NCBI GenBank assembly: GCA_033439685.1
Contig: JAUEDM010000003.1
Coordinates: 1,022,001-1,086,000 of the forward strand
Length of the DNA stretch: 64,000 nucleotides
Source of the DNA: Apodospora peruviana
Lineage: Eukaryota; Ascomycota; Sordariomycetes; Sordariales; Lasiosphaeriaceae
Direction: 5' to 3'
The translations under genes were made by a program, and so were the position numbers. Shown here piece after piece: positions 1 to 12,900 of the stretch. Under the pieces are notes generated by a model. It saw only the letters and a list, made by a program, of their open reading frames with translations, had not been told where the DNA came from and ran no database searches. Positions within the stretch are counted from its first letter, which is position 1; every line of letters begins with the position of its first letter.

Positions 1-904
1 AACAGGTAAGATGAAGACTTGGGCATATATCCTCCAGCACCCAACCACCGCTGTTAGATGAAGACTGACAATAAGTCTCTGTTATCAAGTGGACTGGTAT
101 CAATGCGGTTCTGTACTACGCCCCGGCGATCTTCAAGCAGCTCGGTCTCACCGAGAACACCACGTCCCTCCTCGCGACGGGCGTCGTGGGCATCGTCATG
201 TTTATCGCGACGATCCCCGCGGTCCTCTGGATCGATCGGGTCGGCCGCAAACCGGTCCTGACCATTGGCGCCATCGGCATGGCAACCTGCCACATCGTCA
301 TTGCCGTCCTCGTTGCCAAGAACATCGACCAATGGAAGGATCAAGCGGCCGCCGGTTGGGCGGCCGTGTGCATGGTCTGGCTGTTCGTCATCCACTTCGG
401 CTACTCGTGGGGTCCGTGTGCCTGGATCATTGTGGCTGAGATCTGGCCGCTGAGCACCCGGCCGTATGGTGTCGCGCTCGGCGCGTCGAGCAACTGGATG
501 AACAACTTTATTGTTGGACAGGTCACGCCCGACATGTTGAAGAGCATGCCGTACGGGACGTATATCCTGTTTGGTTTGCTGACGTATATCGGCGCGGCGT
601 TCATCTGGTTCTTTGTGCCCGAGACGAAGCGGCTTACTCTCGAGGAGATGGTATGGTTTTTTCCCCCACCCGTGGACCTCATGATCCAGAGTTAGGGAGT
701 GAATGTTAATAATCTATTACACAGGACGTTATCTTTGGCTCTGAAGGTACCGCCCAGGCCGATTTTGAACGTATGGAAGCCATCAACGCCGAGATTGGCC
801 TCACTCAGCTTCTGCGCGGGGACGGCGATGCTGGTTCTGGGTCGGGCGGGAAACTTGAGCCTGTTACCACTGGGCATGCTGCTGTTAATCCTGAGAAGGT
901 TTAG
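1..904 (+). CDS. MFS sugar/quinate-type transporter, 3' portion (partial)
   Basis: C-terminal part of a plasma-membrane sugar porter of the Major Facilitator Superfamily; the 5' end lies outside the window. Exons read as 1-5, 90-650 and 725-904. Introns 6-89 (GTAAG...AAG, branch CTGAC) and 651-724 (GTATGG...CAG) restore one frame. The protein runs from a QQWTGINAVLYYAP-like helix-7 signature, through 'DRVGRKP' after helix 8, to 'PETKRLTLEEM' after helix 12. Both are standard sugar-transporter motifs. The tail 'DVIFGSEGTAQADFERM' resembles quinate permease (QutD/Qa-y) relatives, so quinate or another polyol/sugar is plausible, but the substrate cannot be read from this fragment. Family is sure, substrate is not. 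Confidence 0.9.
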
Positions 905-1634
905 ACTTGATCGAGTCTTGGTATCTTTGTGGGGTGGCGGTCATATGCAACGGAGACCTGGTTGGAGATGGTGTCTGACATCGAAAGTACGTGCCGTATA
1001 CAGCACTTTTGCCGTCAAGGTTATCCTGAACGATGCGCACCTAGCTATTTCGGCGGGTATTTTTGAAAAGGGGAGAGTGGTGGATTGGAGAAGAGATTAT
1101 TTGATACCGGTTTAGTTTTTACTGGCAATCTGTTGATTTGGAGTATTCTTCATTGCCTTGAATCTTGCTGCCCTTATATATGCACGTGCTGAGTGATGCC
1201 AATACTTTTTGACGGCAACATTACACCCTGGGTAATACAAGGTATTCCATCTTGAGTCAAATTTGTATATTTACCACCGTACTTGTTAAAGAAGGCAATC
1301 TGGTCGTGATTGGACTTCCAGCTATTCACCCAGAGATGTTTTGGAACTCGCAAGTTGAAAACAAATCACACCGGATAATGCTCAATTTTCGACGTCGAAG
1401 GGATGTACATACATAGGCACCTTGTGTTTAGGTACTCATACGCAGCTAATACGGTGAGCAGAAAGTAATGCTTACGAAAAATTAACTGGGCCCGCTCGCT
1501 CTCTCACAGGAGTGGATAACTGACAGTTTGGGTTTCTCCACCGCCAAAAAGCACAAACCCTGTATACACGAAAATTTGAAAACGTCAGAAAAAAAGAAAG
1601 ATTCATCAAGCGGAACTGTTCCACTGATGAAAAA
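905..1634. other. intergenic: transporter 3' flank
   Basis: No supported gene. The open stretch at 699-1115 overlaps the last transporter exon out of frame and has no coding character. The rest is AT-richer sequence between the transporter stop and the tRNA. Confidence 0.6.
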
Positions 1635-1723
1635 AGGTCGTACCCGGAATCGAACCGGGGTTACCAGAAGAGTTAACTCAAGAGAATCAGAATCTGGTGT
1701 GATGACCGCTACACTATACAACC
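1635..1723 (-). tRNA. tRNA-Gln (anticodon CUG) with a 17-base intron
   Basis: On the minus strand the acceptor strand GGTTGTA (1717-1723) pairs with TACGACC (1636-1642), and the base before it gives discriminator U73, as usual for tRNA-Gln. The anticodon stem is CCAGA/TCTGG with loop TT-CTG-A-T. The T arm is CCCGG-TTCGATT-CCGGG, which also supplies a perfect pol III B box (GGTTCGATTCC). The A box lies in TAGTGTAGCGGTC. A 17-base intron sits directly after the base 3' of the anticodon, the canonical position. A run of T on the minus strand (1630-1635) follows as the pol III terminator. The mature tRNA is 72 bases before CCA addition. Confidence 0.95.
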
Positions 1724-2104
1724 GTTTTCTTGTTCGATGTTCCAGGAATTTTCGTCTCCTGTTTATAAACCTCCAGAACCATAACCGCCAAAATTGCCGC
1801 ACACATACCGTATCACGATATTGCGAAAGATGGGTTGAAATGAAGTATTAGTTCACATCCTCTGATTAAACATTCTCATTCTCGGCTTTAGAAAGTAGAG
1901 ATAAACCTTCTCCCCCGCCCCCATCATGATGAATAGAGAAAAGAAATTTAAAAATTCCAGAAACAAAGGATATCTCACTACTTCATACTCATAATCATAC
2001 AATCTTCCACAACCATCAACAAACTAGACAACGTCTGCAGAATCAACATGGCAACTTGGCAACTCCGCAACTCTCTTACCTGCAGCAACCCACCCACCCA
2101 GGAA
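1724..2104. other. intergenic: tRNA upstream / ankyrin gene 3' flank
   Basis: AT-rich spacer with purine and pyrimidine runs near 1905-1950. No gene seen; it should contain the 3' UTR of the minus-strand ankyrin gene. Confidence 0.5.
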
Positions 2105-3652
2105 TCACGCCCCCCACGAAACCCTATTCTCCCTCTTATTCTTCTCCCTCTGGGCCCTTGACTCCGCCTGCAGTGTCTCGCAGTTCCGTTTCCACCTGGC
2201 GTACTCGGGCGTGTGCAACAAGCTCTGCGGGGGTTTTCTGGTGTTACGTGTTGGGGTGTTACGGTGGGCCAGCACCCGGCGCGCCGCGTCGACCTCCCTG
2301 GAGCCATATACTGAGGCGAGACGACTGTGCGCCGCCAGGCCTTGGTCGGCGGATTGGGAATGTCGGTGAAGAGAGCCTGGGTAGCGGCGGGGAATCTCTG
2401 TGGGAATCGACGGTCTCGTGGTGTGGCGGGAAGCTGAATCATATGAGAGTGTTGATTGGTAGGATACCGGTCGCGGGCGTCGTGTTGCTGCTCTGTTCTC
2501 GCTCGTTGGTGCGAATGGGACGTTCAGAGTTTGATCAGGAGCGTCGACCTGTTCGGCGGGAGTGGTGGCGACTTCAGCTTCCTTCGCAGAGTGCCCTCGT
2601 CGGCCTTCTTTGTCCAGCAGCGCATCCTGTAAGAATCGATGGATCAAGTTGAACTGACCAAGAAGCGCCTTTTCGCAGTCGTCTCGAGCTCTTAGCCACA
2701 GCTGTGGGTTGATCTTAGCAATATCTGCTCCCTCGTCCAACAGTACATCCACGGTCTCTCTTCGCCCATGACGTGCCGCGACGTGCAACGCGGTTCGCCC
2801 AATCCGGTCCGCCCTGTCAACCACAGCGCCAAGTTTGACGAGTTCCCGCGTGATGACGGCCTTGCCGGCCTGGGCGGCGAGGTGTAGAGGCGTCAGGTCG
2901 GCAATACCGCGCGAATCGAGCAGACCTCGCCGCGTTTGAGTTGAGACGCTGCTATGTCTGAGGAGTTCGAGAGCGAGGTGCAGATTGGGACCCTGTAGAG
3001 CAGCATGCACGGGGGTGTCCTCTTGAATTGCGATGCTCTCGTTGGCTTTGATCTCGGCACCGGCGTCGAGCAAGGTGAGCACGAGACGTTGGTTTCCCCG
3101 GAGCGCTGCCTCTTTTAGGGCTGAGTTTAAAGAGGTAGGTCGCGGGCCCCAGGATGAACTCCAGGGGTGGAGGACGAAGACTGCTTCCAGACGTTGCTCT
3201 TCCTCGGATCGAGGTATATCATTTGCGCGGGGAGATGCGTGTCGGTGGCATGGACGGAATTGGGGACGATATGTTGGGGGTGAGGATTCTTCACATATGT
3301 CTGGCGGCGGCAGCGGTTCAGGTACGGACACGGAGCAGGACGATAGTTCGAGGGGAAAATCGGCGGTAGGTGGCGAGTAGGGTGGTGGAGGGTCAACTGT
3401 CTGGCGATGGTAGCTGGGATCTAAGGCGAAGGAAGAGGTAGAATTGGTCGGAACGGGAGATGCTGGCCGTGACAAACATGATGGCCAGGAGCCGCGACTT
3501 TGCCGGATGAAGCTTCGGAATCGGCCTTTGATCTCCGTCACCGATAAGACCAACTCATGACGACGGACATCTGTTCTTCTCCTGCGACCTCGTAGCCAGC
3601 GTTTAACCTTGGCGAGCTCGGGGGAGACAAAGCTCGTCGAGACGAAACTCAT
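2105..3652 (-). CDS. ankyrin-repeat protein with two PPxY motifs
   Basis: Single uninterrupted reading frame. I prefer the ATG at 3652 (MSFVST..., 515 aa); an upstream in-frame ATG at 3730 would add 26 residues. After a basic N-terminus (RGRRRRTDVRRH) and a proline/serine-rich segment come four ankyrin units at about residues 173-315. The clearest are 'LTPLHLAAQAGKAVITREL' and 'GRTALHVAARHGRRETVDVL'. The proline-rich part holds PPPY and PPTY, the PPxY form bound by WW domains of Nedd4/Rsp5-type ubiquitin ligases. The C-terminus is low complexity and strongly charged. Ankyrin repeats bind protein partners; no catalytic domain is present. A role as a scaffold or ubiquitin-ligase adaptor is inference from the motifs only. 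Confidence 0.8.
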   Translation of the reverse strand: MSFVSTSFVSPELAKVKRWLRGRRRRTDVRRHELVLSVTEIKGRFRSFIRQSRGSWPSCLSRPASPVPTNSTSSFALDPSYHRQTVDPPPPYSPPTADFPLELSSCSVSVPEPLPPPDICEESSPPTYRPQFRPCHRHASPRANDIPRSEEEQRLEAVFVLHPWSSSWGPRPTSLNSALKEAALRGNQRLVLTLLDAGAEIKANESIAIQEDTPVHAALQGPNLHLALELLRHSSVSTQTRRGLLDSRGIADLTPLHLAAQAGKAVITRELVKLGAVVDRADRIGRTALHVAARHGRRETVDVLLDEGADIAKINPQLWLRARDDCEKALLGQFNLIHRFLQDALLDKEGRRGHSAKEAEVATTPAEQVDAPDQTLNVPFAPTSENRAATRRPRPVSYQSTLSYDSASRHTTRPSIPTEIPRRYPGSLHRHSQSADQGLAAHSRLASVYGSREVDAARRVLAHRNTPTRNTRKPPQSLLHTPEYARWKRNCETLQAESRAQREKNKRENRVSWGA

Positions 3653-3730
3653 CTTGTCATTTGGGCCGGTTGATATTGAGTTCCGGGGCCATTTCGACTG
3701 ACACCACCGGATCTGGTCAGAGACGAGCAA

Positions 3731-5844
3731 TCGTGTGAAGAAGTGAGGATAGACGGGGGAAGGGAGAAGTTGTTCACGTCATCACCTGACCGGAGCCAAT
3801 TAAAAGAAATGAGACAATTGGAGCGATCGGAGCAACCCCTCAGCAGCGAGCGCAAGGGAGGGGAGGCACGATGGGCGACCTAGGAGACGGGTTCATTCCA
3901 TTCGGATTCAGGGTCCAACCCGGCATCAAGGACTGTTCATGTTGAGTGATACTATCGATGGAAAGGGTCCAACATCAAAATCAGGGCATTTTGATCCCTT
4001 GCCCGGGCCGTTTAGCTGACCCCGGATGCCGTGGTCCTTCCCGGCTTGGCAACGGTCCGGGGATCGACTATAGTGGGATAGGGCTGAAGGTTTCCCCAAG
4101 GCCTAAAGTCCGGGGCGCCCATGGCCGAACTCCGCCAACAACTTCACAACTTCCATGCAAAACGCCTCAAGACCACACGCAACAACTCCCTCCTTGCAAC
4201 GCTGCATCCCCAAAACAGCGGCTATGGCTATACCACACGGGAAGTGACGATTTACGGTCGGGTTTGGACGTAAAGTAGAGCACGAGACACCTCCCAACCC
4301 ATCATGAATCATCGGCACTAGCTAACAAGAAGCAGTCGCCCATCAAACAGCCGCGAAATCCGATCATTGGCAGAGTGACCACCACAAAGGTCATGATTAC
4401 GACCTCACGTCCACATCTACTTTTAGCTTTTGAGGTGTCTTCCCTTCATCTCATCAATCCAAAGTGCCGCAGACCCGGACTCCTCAGTGGCAAGTCCATT
4501 TGTCCCGCATTCTGCTGTAGAATGATCCAAAGCCCCTCAGCATCTGCTTCATCAGAGGACCGACTAGTCGCGGAGGCGGAAATGCCCGGCGTCTGTAGTT
4601 ATTATACCCGAAATGATGGTGGGACGCGTTGATCTCTGCTACGACCTGTTGTGTGGCTATCGAGCCAGCAGCCAGGTAAAGACAGGTCAACAAACCGGGA
4701 AACCGTGCTGTCCGAGTCTCACAGGCACAGCGATGGATGCTACGGCCTGGCTATCCGGTGCAGTGAGCCGACGAAAGACCCACGAAGATGGAGCGCTGCT
4801 GTCACCTTCCCAATACCTCATCAAACAAACCTTGGTTGTTGATACTCTGTTAAGAACCACGATCGTCGCAAGCTGTGGGTTACGCCGGTTAAAACGACGC
4901 TGGCTTGACATTCACCTCCAACCTCGCTCCGCTTCCCCCGCATCGCCTGTTTGGTTCCCGTCATTCTTCACCTGCCAAGCCCTTCTCCAATTGTCGGTTA
5001 TGCCACTTTACACACTTGATCCAGCTTCAATATCTTGCCGCCTTGGCTTCGATGCCAGTAAATGAAAGCATGGGCGCTGGTCTCTGAAACTCGAATATCT
5101 CATGAAGATGCTACCAAGCCCATATTCGATTCGACATCTAAAGCTGTTGATGTCAATGCATGTGTATGCAGTATACAACATCGCTGAGCGACGACGGCTC
5201 GACGCGTTGGAGTGGATTCCACCGTCTGTCCCATCGTCAGTGGGGATGCGGAGAAGCAGGCTGGCTTTATACAACGTGAACTAGACTCTAGCCTCAGGAA
5301 CGACGGACAAACGTTCCTCGCCAAGTCGTCCACGATCGGGCCAGTCACGGGCTTCGACTTGGACCGCAATGGGACTTCACTTGTCCACCAACCAACGGCC
5401 AGCTTGTCATCCTTTTATCCGCGAGTCCGGCAACGATCCGCCCGCTCGCTATGGACGAACTCCGACTTCTTGGCCGTTGGAGTCTGCGCCGACGTCCCGG
5501 CTCATGAGTTGGAGAGGGCAAAGGCAACCTTTGTTCCGAAAACCAAATACGACATAGCCACGATGTTGTATCGTTCCTGGTTAATCTATTTACCCATCAA
5601 AAAACCACACCCAGCTATCACTTCGCCTGCCATGCCGTCCCTCAGGAGCAGTTCGCGTGCCTTGCATATCCCGGGAGCTGGATATATTATGTCACATACA
5701 CCGTGCATCCATGTGCAGATTTGTTGATCACTCCTCCCGTTGCAGTCGCCACCTCGGTCATGTAAAGAAGTGGCCCGACTGACGACCCAAGTAGGTTCTG
5801 TGGTTCACCACCTCCTGAAAGCTGTGATCTGACCTTTCTTCAGA
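3731..5844. other. long intergenic region
   Basis: About 2.1 kb between divergent genes. Several short open frames occur (for example 4613-5065 and 5212-5727), but none has a recognisable domain or a consistent splice structure. Just upstream of the GH115 start, 'CTGACCTTTCTTCAG' at about 5830-5844 looks exactly like a branch site plus 3' splice site. That suggests a 5' UTR intron in the GH115 transcript. Confidence 0.5.
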
Positions 5845-8800
5845 ATGCTCGTCACAAGCGCGAAGGGAGCCCTTTGGCTCGCCTTCTCTTCAGTAGCCGC
5901 GGCTCTGGGCCAGGAGCGCATCATCGCCTTCAACAATAACGGCTCGTCTGGCGCTCTGCAGCTTGCTGGTGGCAGTGTGGGCAAGGGTCAGATTCTCGTA
6001 TCCAGCAATGAGTACTGGGGCGTTATCCGGGCGGCCGGCGACCTTGCGCTCGACTTCGGCCGGGTCACTGGCATCAACTACACCCTCAGCAACGGGGGCA
6101 ACAGTACAAGGCCGGCGACCTATGTCTACAAGCCGATCAACAACATGAACAACACTGTTTACAGCACAACAGGGACGTCGAACTTCACCGGGCCTGCCTT
6201 CTCCAACCCATCTCCGTCTAATGTCGTGGTCATTGCCGGTACCATTGGGCATTCGACCATCATCGACCACCTGATTGCCAGCAAGGCTATTGATGTTTCC
6301 GCTGTCAAGGGCAAATGGGAGTCCTTCGTCAGCCAGGTCGTCAAGAACCCAGTGCCTGGATGCTCCGCGGCGCTTGTCGTTGCAGGAAGCGACCCTAGAG
6401 GCACCATCTTTGGCATCTACGACATCAGCGAGCAGATTGGTGTCAGCCCCTGGTATTTCTGGGCCGACAGCCCCGTGAGGCCGAATAAGAATATCTATGC
6501 TCTGTCGACCAAGAAGGTCCAGGGGCCGCCTTCTGTCAAATATCGCGGTTTCTTCTTGAACGATGAGCAACCTGCCTTGACGAACTGGGTCGCGTCCCAC
6601 TGGGAAAACACACCATATGGCGCCGGATACGGTCCTGCATTCTACAGCCTCATCTTTGAGGTTCTCCTCCGACTTCGGGCCAACTACCTGTGGCCTACCC
6701 TCTGGGCGGCAATGTTCGAGGTCGATGATCCGGGCAACCAGCCTCTCGCGGACGCGTTCGAGATCGTTCTGGGCACGTCACACACGGAGCCTCTCATGCG
6801 TGCGCAGAACGAGTTTGGCAAGTTCTACAAGGGTCCGTGGGCGTACAACCTCAACAACGCGACGATCGACGACTACTTCCGCTACGGCATCCAGAGAGCG
6901 AAGCCCTATGCGCGCAACAGTCTGTGGACCATGGGCATGCGCGGCACCGGAGACACCGAGATCGTGGGTCTCGGTGTGGACCATATCGTCACCATGCTCG
7001 AGACGCTCGTCAAGAACCAGAGGGAGTTGATCTCCGAGGGACTGGGTGTGTCGGACATCACCACCGTCCCGCAGGCGTGGTGTCTCTACAAGGAGGTCAT
7101 GACCTATCTGTTTGCCGGCCTGCAGATCCCAGAGGACATCACCCTGCTCTGGGCCGACGACAACTGGGGCAACGTCCGCAGATTGCCGCTGAAGAACGAG
7201 ACGTCTCGCGCCGGAGGCGCTGGTGTGTACTACCATTTCGACTACGTCGGAGACCCGCGCGACTACAAGTGGATCAATACCATCCAGCTGTCCAAGACGG
7301 CCGAGCAGATGCACATGGCCTACGCCCGTGGCGCCGATAGGATCTGGATCGTGAACGTCGGAGACATGAAGGCGCTTGAGATTCCCATCAGCCACTACTT
7401 CGACCTCGCGTACGACACCGAGAGGTGGGGAGTCGATAGCGCTGGCGACTGGGCCAAGACATATGCGACCCGCGAGTTTGGCCCTGCTTACGCTGGGGAG
7501 ATTGCCGATATCATGATGAGATATGGCATGTACTCGAGCCGACGAAAGTTCGAGTTGGTCGAACCCCAGACGTACTCGGTCATCAACTATGACGAGGCCG
7601 ATGCGGTCTTGAAGCAGTGGGCCGCCCTTGTTGCGGATGCTCAGGCCGTCTATGACAAGCTTGACGAAGCTGCTCAGCCGGCATTCTTCGAGACAGTACT
7701 CCATCCCGCCATGGCCGGCGAGATCGTGCACAAGGTATACGTCGGAGGCGCAAAGAACGCACTGTACTCCGGCCAGAAGCGAAACTCGGCCAATGCCGTG
7801 ATCAATCAGGTGCTGGCGGCATCGGACGAGGACGTGAAGCTCACCAACCGATGGGATAATCTGCTCGGCGGCAAGTGGGAGCACTTTATGGATCGTAAGT
7901 CACCAACCATCGTACTTGTCTTTCCATGACACACAGCTGACCCGGTGAAAAGAAACCCACCTCGGATATGATGGATACTGGCAACAGCCCATGAGAAACA
8001 CGCTTCCGGCCATGACGTACGTCCAAACTGCTTTCGTCTCGCTGGCCGGCCACGTCGGCATCGGCGTCGAGGGATCCAACGCCACCGTCCAAGGCGACGA
8101 CAAGTACCACTCCAATAGCGGCAACAACCTGGCCCTTCCGCTCATGGACCCCTACGGCCCGGCCACGCGCTACTTCGACATCTTTTCGCGCGGCACCAAG
8201 ACCTGCCAGTGGACCGCCTCTCCCTGGGTTCCGTGGGTAAAGCTGTCCCAGTCTACCGGGACGGTCGGTCCCAACGGGTCCGACACCCGTGTTTACGTCT
8301 CCATCGACTGGGCTACCGCACCGAAAGCGCCCTATTCAGCCACGGTCAACATCAACGTGACCACCCCGTGCCGCGGACTGGACAGATACGGCTTCTCAGC
8401 GCCCATGGTGCAAGTTCCCGTCAATATCCGTTCCGTCACGTCCAACTTCACTCAGGGGTTCGTCGAGTCGGACGGCCACGTCGCCATCTCCGGGTCGCAC
8501 TACCAGGCCATCATCCCCGCTGCGTCCGCCTCTGACGATAACGCCAACGTGACCTACCACAAGTTCACCAGCTACGGCCGTACGGGGAGCGGCGTCGGCC
8601 TCATGCCGCAAAACACCGAGAAGCTGACAGTCGAGACCGCCCCGGCGCTCGAGTACGACCTGTACCTCTTCTCCAACTCGACCGCGGCCAACGTGACGGT
8701 CTACATGTCTCCGGCGCTCAACTACCTCGGCGACTGGAACCCGCTCGAGTACGGCATCGCGCTCTATCCCAAAGGCGGGTCTGCAAATCCGACAATGGTG

Positions 8801-9157
8801 CGACCCGTCGGCGTCACGGTCGGGACCAACATGCCCGAGGGGTGGGGGTACGCGGTCGCGGACAGCGTGTGGGGACGAACGGGCAACTACACGACCAGCA
8901 GGTTCAAGGTGCTACAGGAGGGCGCGTACACGCTGCGCCTCTGGGCGCTGATGCCGGGCATCGTGGTGCAGAAGATCATTGTCGATATGGGCGGGGTGAG
9001 GCCGAGTTTCTTTGGGCCGCCCGAGAGCTTTCTGGTTGGACGGGACCAGATGGGCAAGTATAAGGGGGAGACGTTCTTGGATGAGGTGGATACGCTTGGG
9101 GGGAGTGCTGCCACGCCGGTTAAGTGTAAGAAGAAGAGGTCGGTTAGGCTGCACTAA
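5845..9157 (+). CDS. secreted GH115 xylan alpha-1,2-glucuronidase
   Basis: Removes (4-O-methyl)glucuronic acid side chains from glucuronoxylan during hemicellulose breakdown. Two exons, 5845-7894 and 7953-9157; the 58-base intron has GTAAGT, branch CTGAC and AG, and rejoins '..HFMD' to 'QTHLGYDGYWQQP'. The product is 1084 aa, in the size range of GH115 enzymes. An N-terminal hydrophobic stretch (about residues 1-22, ending ..AAALGQ) is a signal peptide. GH115 hallmarks include 'YRGFFLNDEQPALTNWV', the 'RANYLWPTLWAAMF' strand, 'HTEPLMR', 'LLWADDNWGNVRRLP' and 'GGAGVYYHFDYVGDPRDYKW'. The C-terminal part (from about residue 700) is the beta-rich accessory region of the family. Many N-x-S/T sites fit secretion. 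Neighbours are unrelated in function. Confidence 0.95.
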
Positions 9158-9994
9158 CGTCGTGAAGTGATAAATGGAAAAGGGGAAGTGGTGGTATGTA
9201 AAAAAGGATATGGAAAATGATGTGAAAATAAGTTTGGGGAGAATAATAATTCTAGTACATAATTAGGTTTAATCAAGTCTCTTCTGTTGTGATTCTTGTG
9301 GCAAGAATTTATTCTTATTGATGACATTGTGTTGTTGACATCGAGATGGGACGAGACTTCATGTTGTTCTCGTTGAGTGGACTCGTTTCACTGTTTCACA
9401 TGCCCTGAGCGTGTGCTGTAAACGTGCAGGCTGCAACAGCCCGGCAGCTCGCGACAAGGGTGGGGCTTCGCCCGCGTGGTGTCATGGTATGATGGTGGGG
9501 CAGATTTCAGGAACAACAAAGCGGGACCGTTGCCCGGTCGCTGCGGAGACGGGAGAACAGCAACAAACCAAAACACTCGAAGCAGCCAATCCCGATCCAC
9601 TGAAGCGGAAAAGGTCGAGAAGGTGCAGCCAAGCAGCCAGCGGCCAAAGCAACGTCACACTCCCTTCTCCTTCCATTCTCCTTTTCCACTTTCTCCCAGA
9701 TAAGGCCTATCGATTGAAGGACTGAATGGGTGACCGCAGACATCGCTCATTCAGCAGCACCACGAGCACGATACGACGGATCCCCGCGACGACGACGACA
9801 TTCATACAGCAATAACACACACCGCCGCATTGCAAGCGATTTTTTGTTACCGAGGTTCGCTTTGTTTATTTAGTCCGCAGAAGCAGTTTTGTACTCTTCC
9901 GACAGCAACGACGACGACGCGGAAGGAGGAAGGAAGGCGTGGACATTAAACCCCGGGTCGAGACCGAAGAATTAGACGAACAACAGAATAATAG
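9158..9994. other. intergenic: GH115 3' flank and kinesin promoter/5' UTR
   Basis: AT-rich just after the GH115 stop, with AATAAT/AATAA-like signals around 9240-9320. Then GC- and CT-rich sequence with CGACGACGAC and CACACACC runs (9740-9930) leads into the kinesin start. No supported gene. Confidence 0.5.
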
Positions 9995-12900
9995 ATGTCC
10001 AAAATGTCAGCCCTCGATCCGGGAGCTTCTTCGATCTCGGTTGCCGGTATGTGGACAGGTAGAGCCGTCTTCTCTGTGCCAAAGACTAACCACAGCTTGA
10101 TACAGTTCGCGTGCGGCCGTTCACGATCAGGGAAGCTGCGCAACTGTGAGTCTTCCACCCAAGGAGCGATATGGCGTGGTGATTCGGCGAGTGAGTGACT
10201 GACTGACGCAAAAATAGAGTCAAGAACGATGACGGAACCCTATTTCTCGGAGATGGATCCCTTGCCGCGGCACCGGCGCCCAGACTCAACCAGCGCGGCT
10301 TGCGGTCGGTGATCAAAGTTGTGGACGACAGATGCCTGTAGGTTTTGCTCAGTTTACTTGCATGCGGCGGGTGAGAGTGTATTGCAACCTACTTCACAGA
10401 GTTTGCTAACATACAAGCTGCGCAGCGTGTTCGATCCCCCGGAGGACAACCCCGTGCAGAAATTTTCGAGATCGGTTATGCCAACAGGCAAGAAAGTCAA
10501 AGACCAAGTTTTCGCATTCGACCGAGTGTTCGACGACAACGCGTCGCAAGTCGACGTCTACGAAGGGACGACAAAAAACCTCCTCGACAGTGTTCTGGAC
10601 GGATACAATGCCACCGTCTTCGCTTACGGCGCCACGGGCTGCGGCAAGACGCACACGATCACAGGCACGGCTCAGCAACCAGGCATCATCTTCATGACGA
10701 TGCAGGAACTCTTTGAGAAGATCAACGATCGCAACGATGAGAAGACGACAGAGATTTCTCTTTCGTATCTGGAGATTTACAACGAGACGATCCGGGATCT
10801 ACTGGTGCCCGGAGGCAGCAAGCAAGGGCTCATGCTGCGGGAAGACTCAAACCAGGGCGTGACGGTCCCCGGCCTGACGAGCCACCACCCGAAGGATGTG
10901 CAGGAGGTCATGGATATGATAGTACAGGGCAACGAATACCGGACAGTCTCCCCAACGGCGGCGAACGCTGTCTCGTCACGATCCCACGCGGTTCTGCAGA
11001 TCAACGTAGCACAGAAAGATCGCAACGCCGACATCAACGAGCCGCATACCATGGCCACGCTGAGCATTATCGACCTGGCGGGCAGCGAGCGCGCGAGCGC
11101 GACCAAGAACCGAGGAGAGCGGCTGTTGGAGGGCGCAAACATCAACAAATCGCTTCTGGCGCTGGGGAGCTGCATCAACGCGCTGTGCGACCCGCGCAAG
11201 AAAAACCACGTACCCTACCGGAACAGCAAGCTTACTCGCCTGCTCAAGTTTTCGTTGGGGGGCAACTGCAAGACGGTCATGATTGTTTGTGTTAGTCCAT
11301 CGAGCGAACACTTTGACGAGACGCAGAATACTTTGCGGTACGCCAATCGCGCAAAGAACATTCAGACCAAGGTCACCCGCAACGTGTTCAACGTCAACCG
11401 CCACGTTAAGGACTTTTTGGTCAAGATCGACGAGCAGATGGCGTTGATTAACGAGCTCAAAGCCCAGCAGAAAGACGCAGAAGCCATTTTCTTTGCGAAA
11501 TTCCGCAAGCAAATGGACAGACGCGACGGCGTAATACGAGAGGGCATTATGCGTCTGCGGACGGCGTACGACAATGCGGCTTCAGAGAGGCAGGACAAGG
11601 TCAACCATATGAAGAAGCTCAAGGCGATCGAAAGGCGGATCGGGTTGCTCTCAGCCTGGATTGCTGCTTTCGATGGCGTCTGTGATACTCGTGAGGACGA
11701 GAGCGGGACCATGTCGCCAAATCTGACGGCCATGCGTAAAACGGCACAGGGCATTCTGATGGAGCTGGAGAGCAGTAGGCACCATATTCGCCAAAAGCTG
11801 GAAAGGCTGAACTGGGAGCGGGCGCTCGATTCGGCGTTGCAACATAGCATTTCCCAGCTACCTGGCGATGTGGACGGTTCAGAGAGGGATACGTTGGCAC
11901 GAGAAGCCGAGGCTCTGAAGACCAGCTTCATGCGGGATTCGTACCGGGAGGTCTTGGAGCAGGACAAAGCTGGTGATGCAGCGGTCTTGCAGGTGCTTTT
12001 GACTGCCCAGTTCGACATCCTGTCTGCGCTCAACGACACCCTCAACATGAGCGAGTCAGAGGTGGTGGAACACGCGAAGACGATCATTCACCGTCTTCTT
12101 GAGACCGGCTACTCGGCCGCATCCCATATCGTCAAGCCCGACGGCTCGATGATGCCGGTAGAACTGTTCCCGCCGACAAAGCGTGGTACCCCAAAACGGA
12201 AGAAAATGTCGCTCAATGTCCATGCGAAGCCCGTCGCGGCTCCAGGTTTGGCGGCGATATCTGCGTCCCAGCAGCAGGCCATTATCGCCTCCCCGATGAA
12301 GGGATCCCCGCGTCGCCGCAAGTTTGGGGCTGCGCGAAAGGGCGTATCGTTTACCCCCGTCAAGAAGAAGAACGTTTCGGTTCGCTGGCGGGATGACGAG
12401 TCGGAACAAGGGACGCTGGCCGACTTTGAGAAGACTCCCCTCAAACATACCCCATCGCCAGTAACAGCAGCCGAAAACTCGACAACAGAGATGGCGGTCC
12501 CGGTTCCGCCTTCGGTTCCCTCATACCTCAACCACATGGACTCACCTCAAGAGTCATCCGACACTACGCTCACTCTTCCCGACGTGTCGTCGTCTACGAG
12601 TCTCTTGACTGGCAGTAAACCAAACAGGTTCCAGACGGGATTTTTGTCCAAATCAAGATCATCCGAGCAGGGCCTGACCACCAACGGGTCACCTATCGCC
12701 CCGACATTAACACTCAACCTTACCAACTCGTCAGACAACGAGGACCGCCACAGTCCGCTGCCGTTGCGAAGTATCCCCGTCAGCCGAGCCGCTAACACCT
12801 TCTCGCCGCCGCGGTACCTGAGCAGTAGCGGCAGCCCCAAGCCCTTGTCGACTCTGGACGAAAACAGCCCGCAGCAGCTGCAAAAGCCGTCTTCGTTATC

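Noticed and set aside
5212..5727. 171-codon open frame upstream of GH115
   Set aside because: No domain, no codon bias, and it overlaps what looks like promoter/leader sequence.
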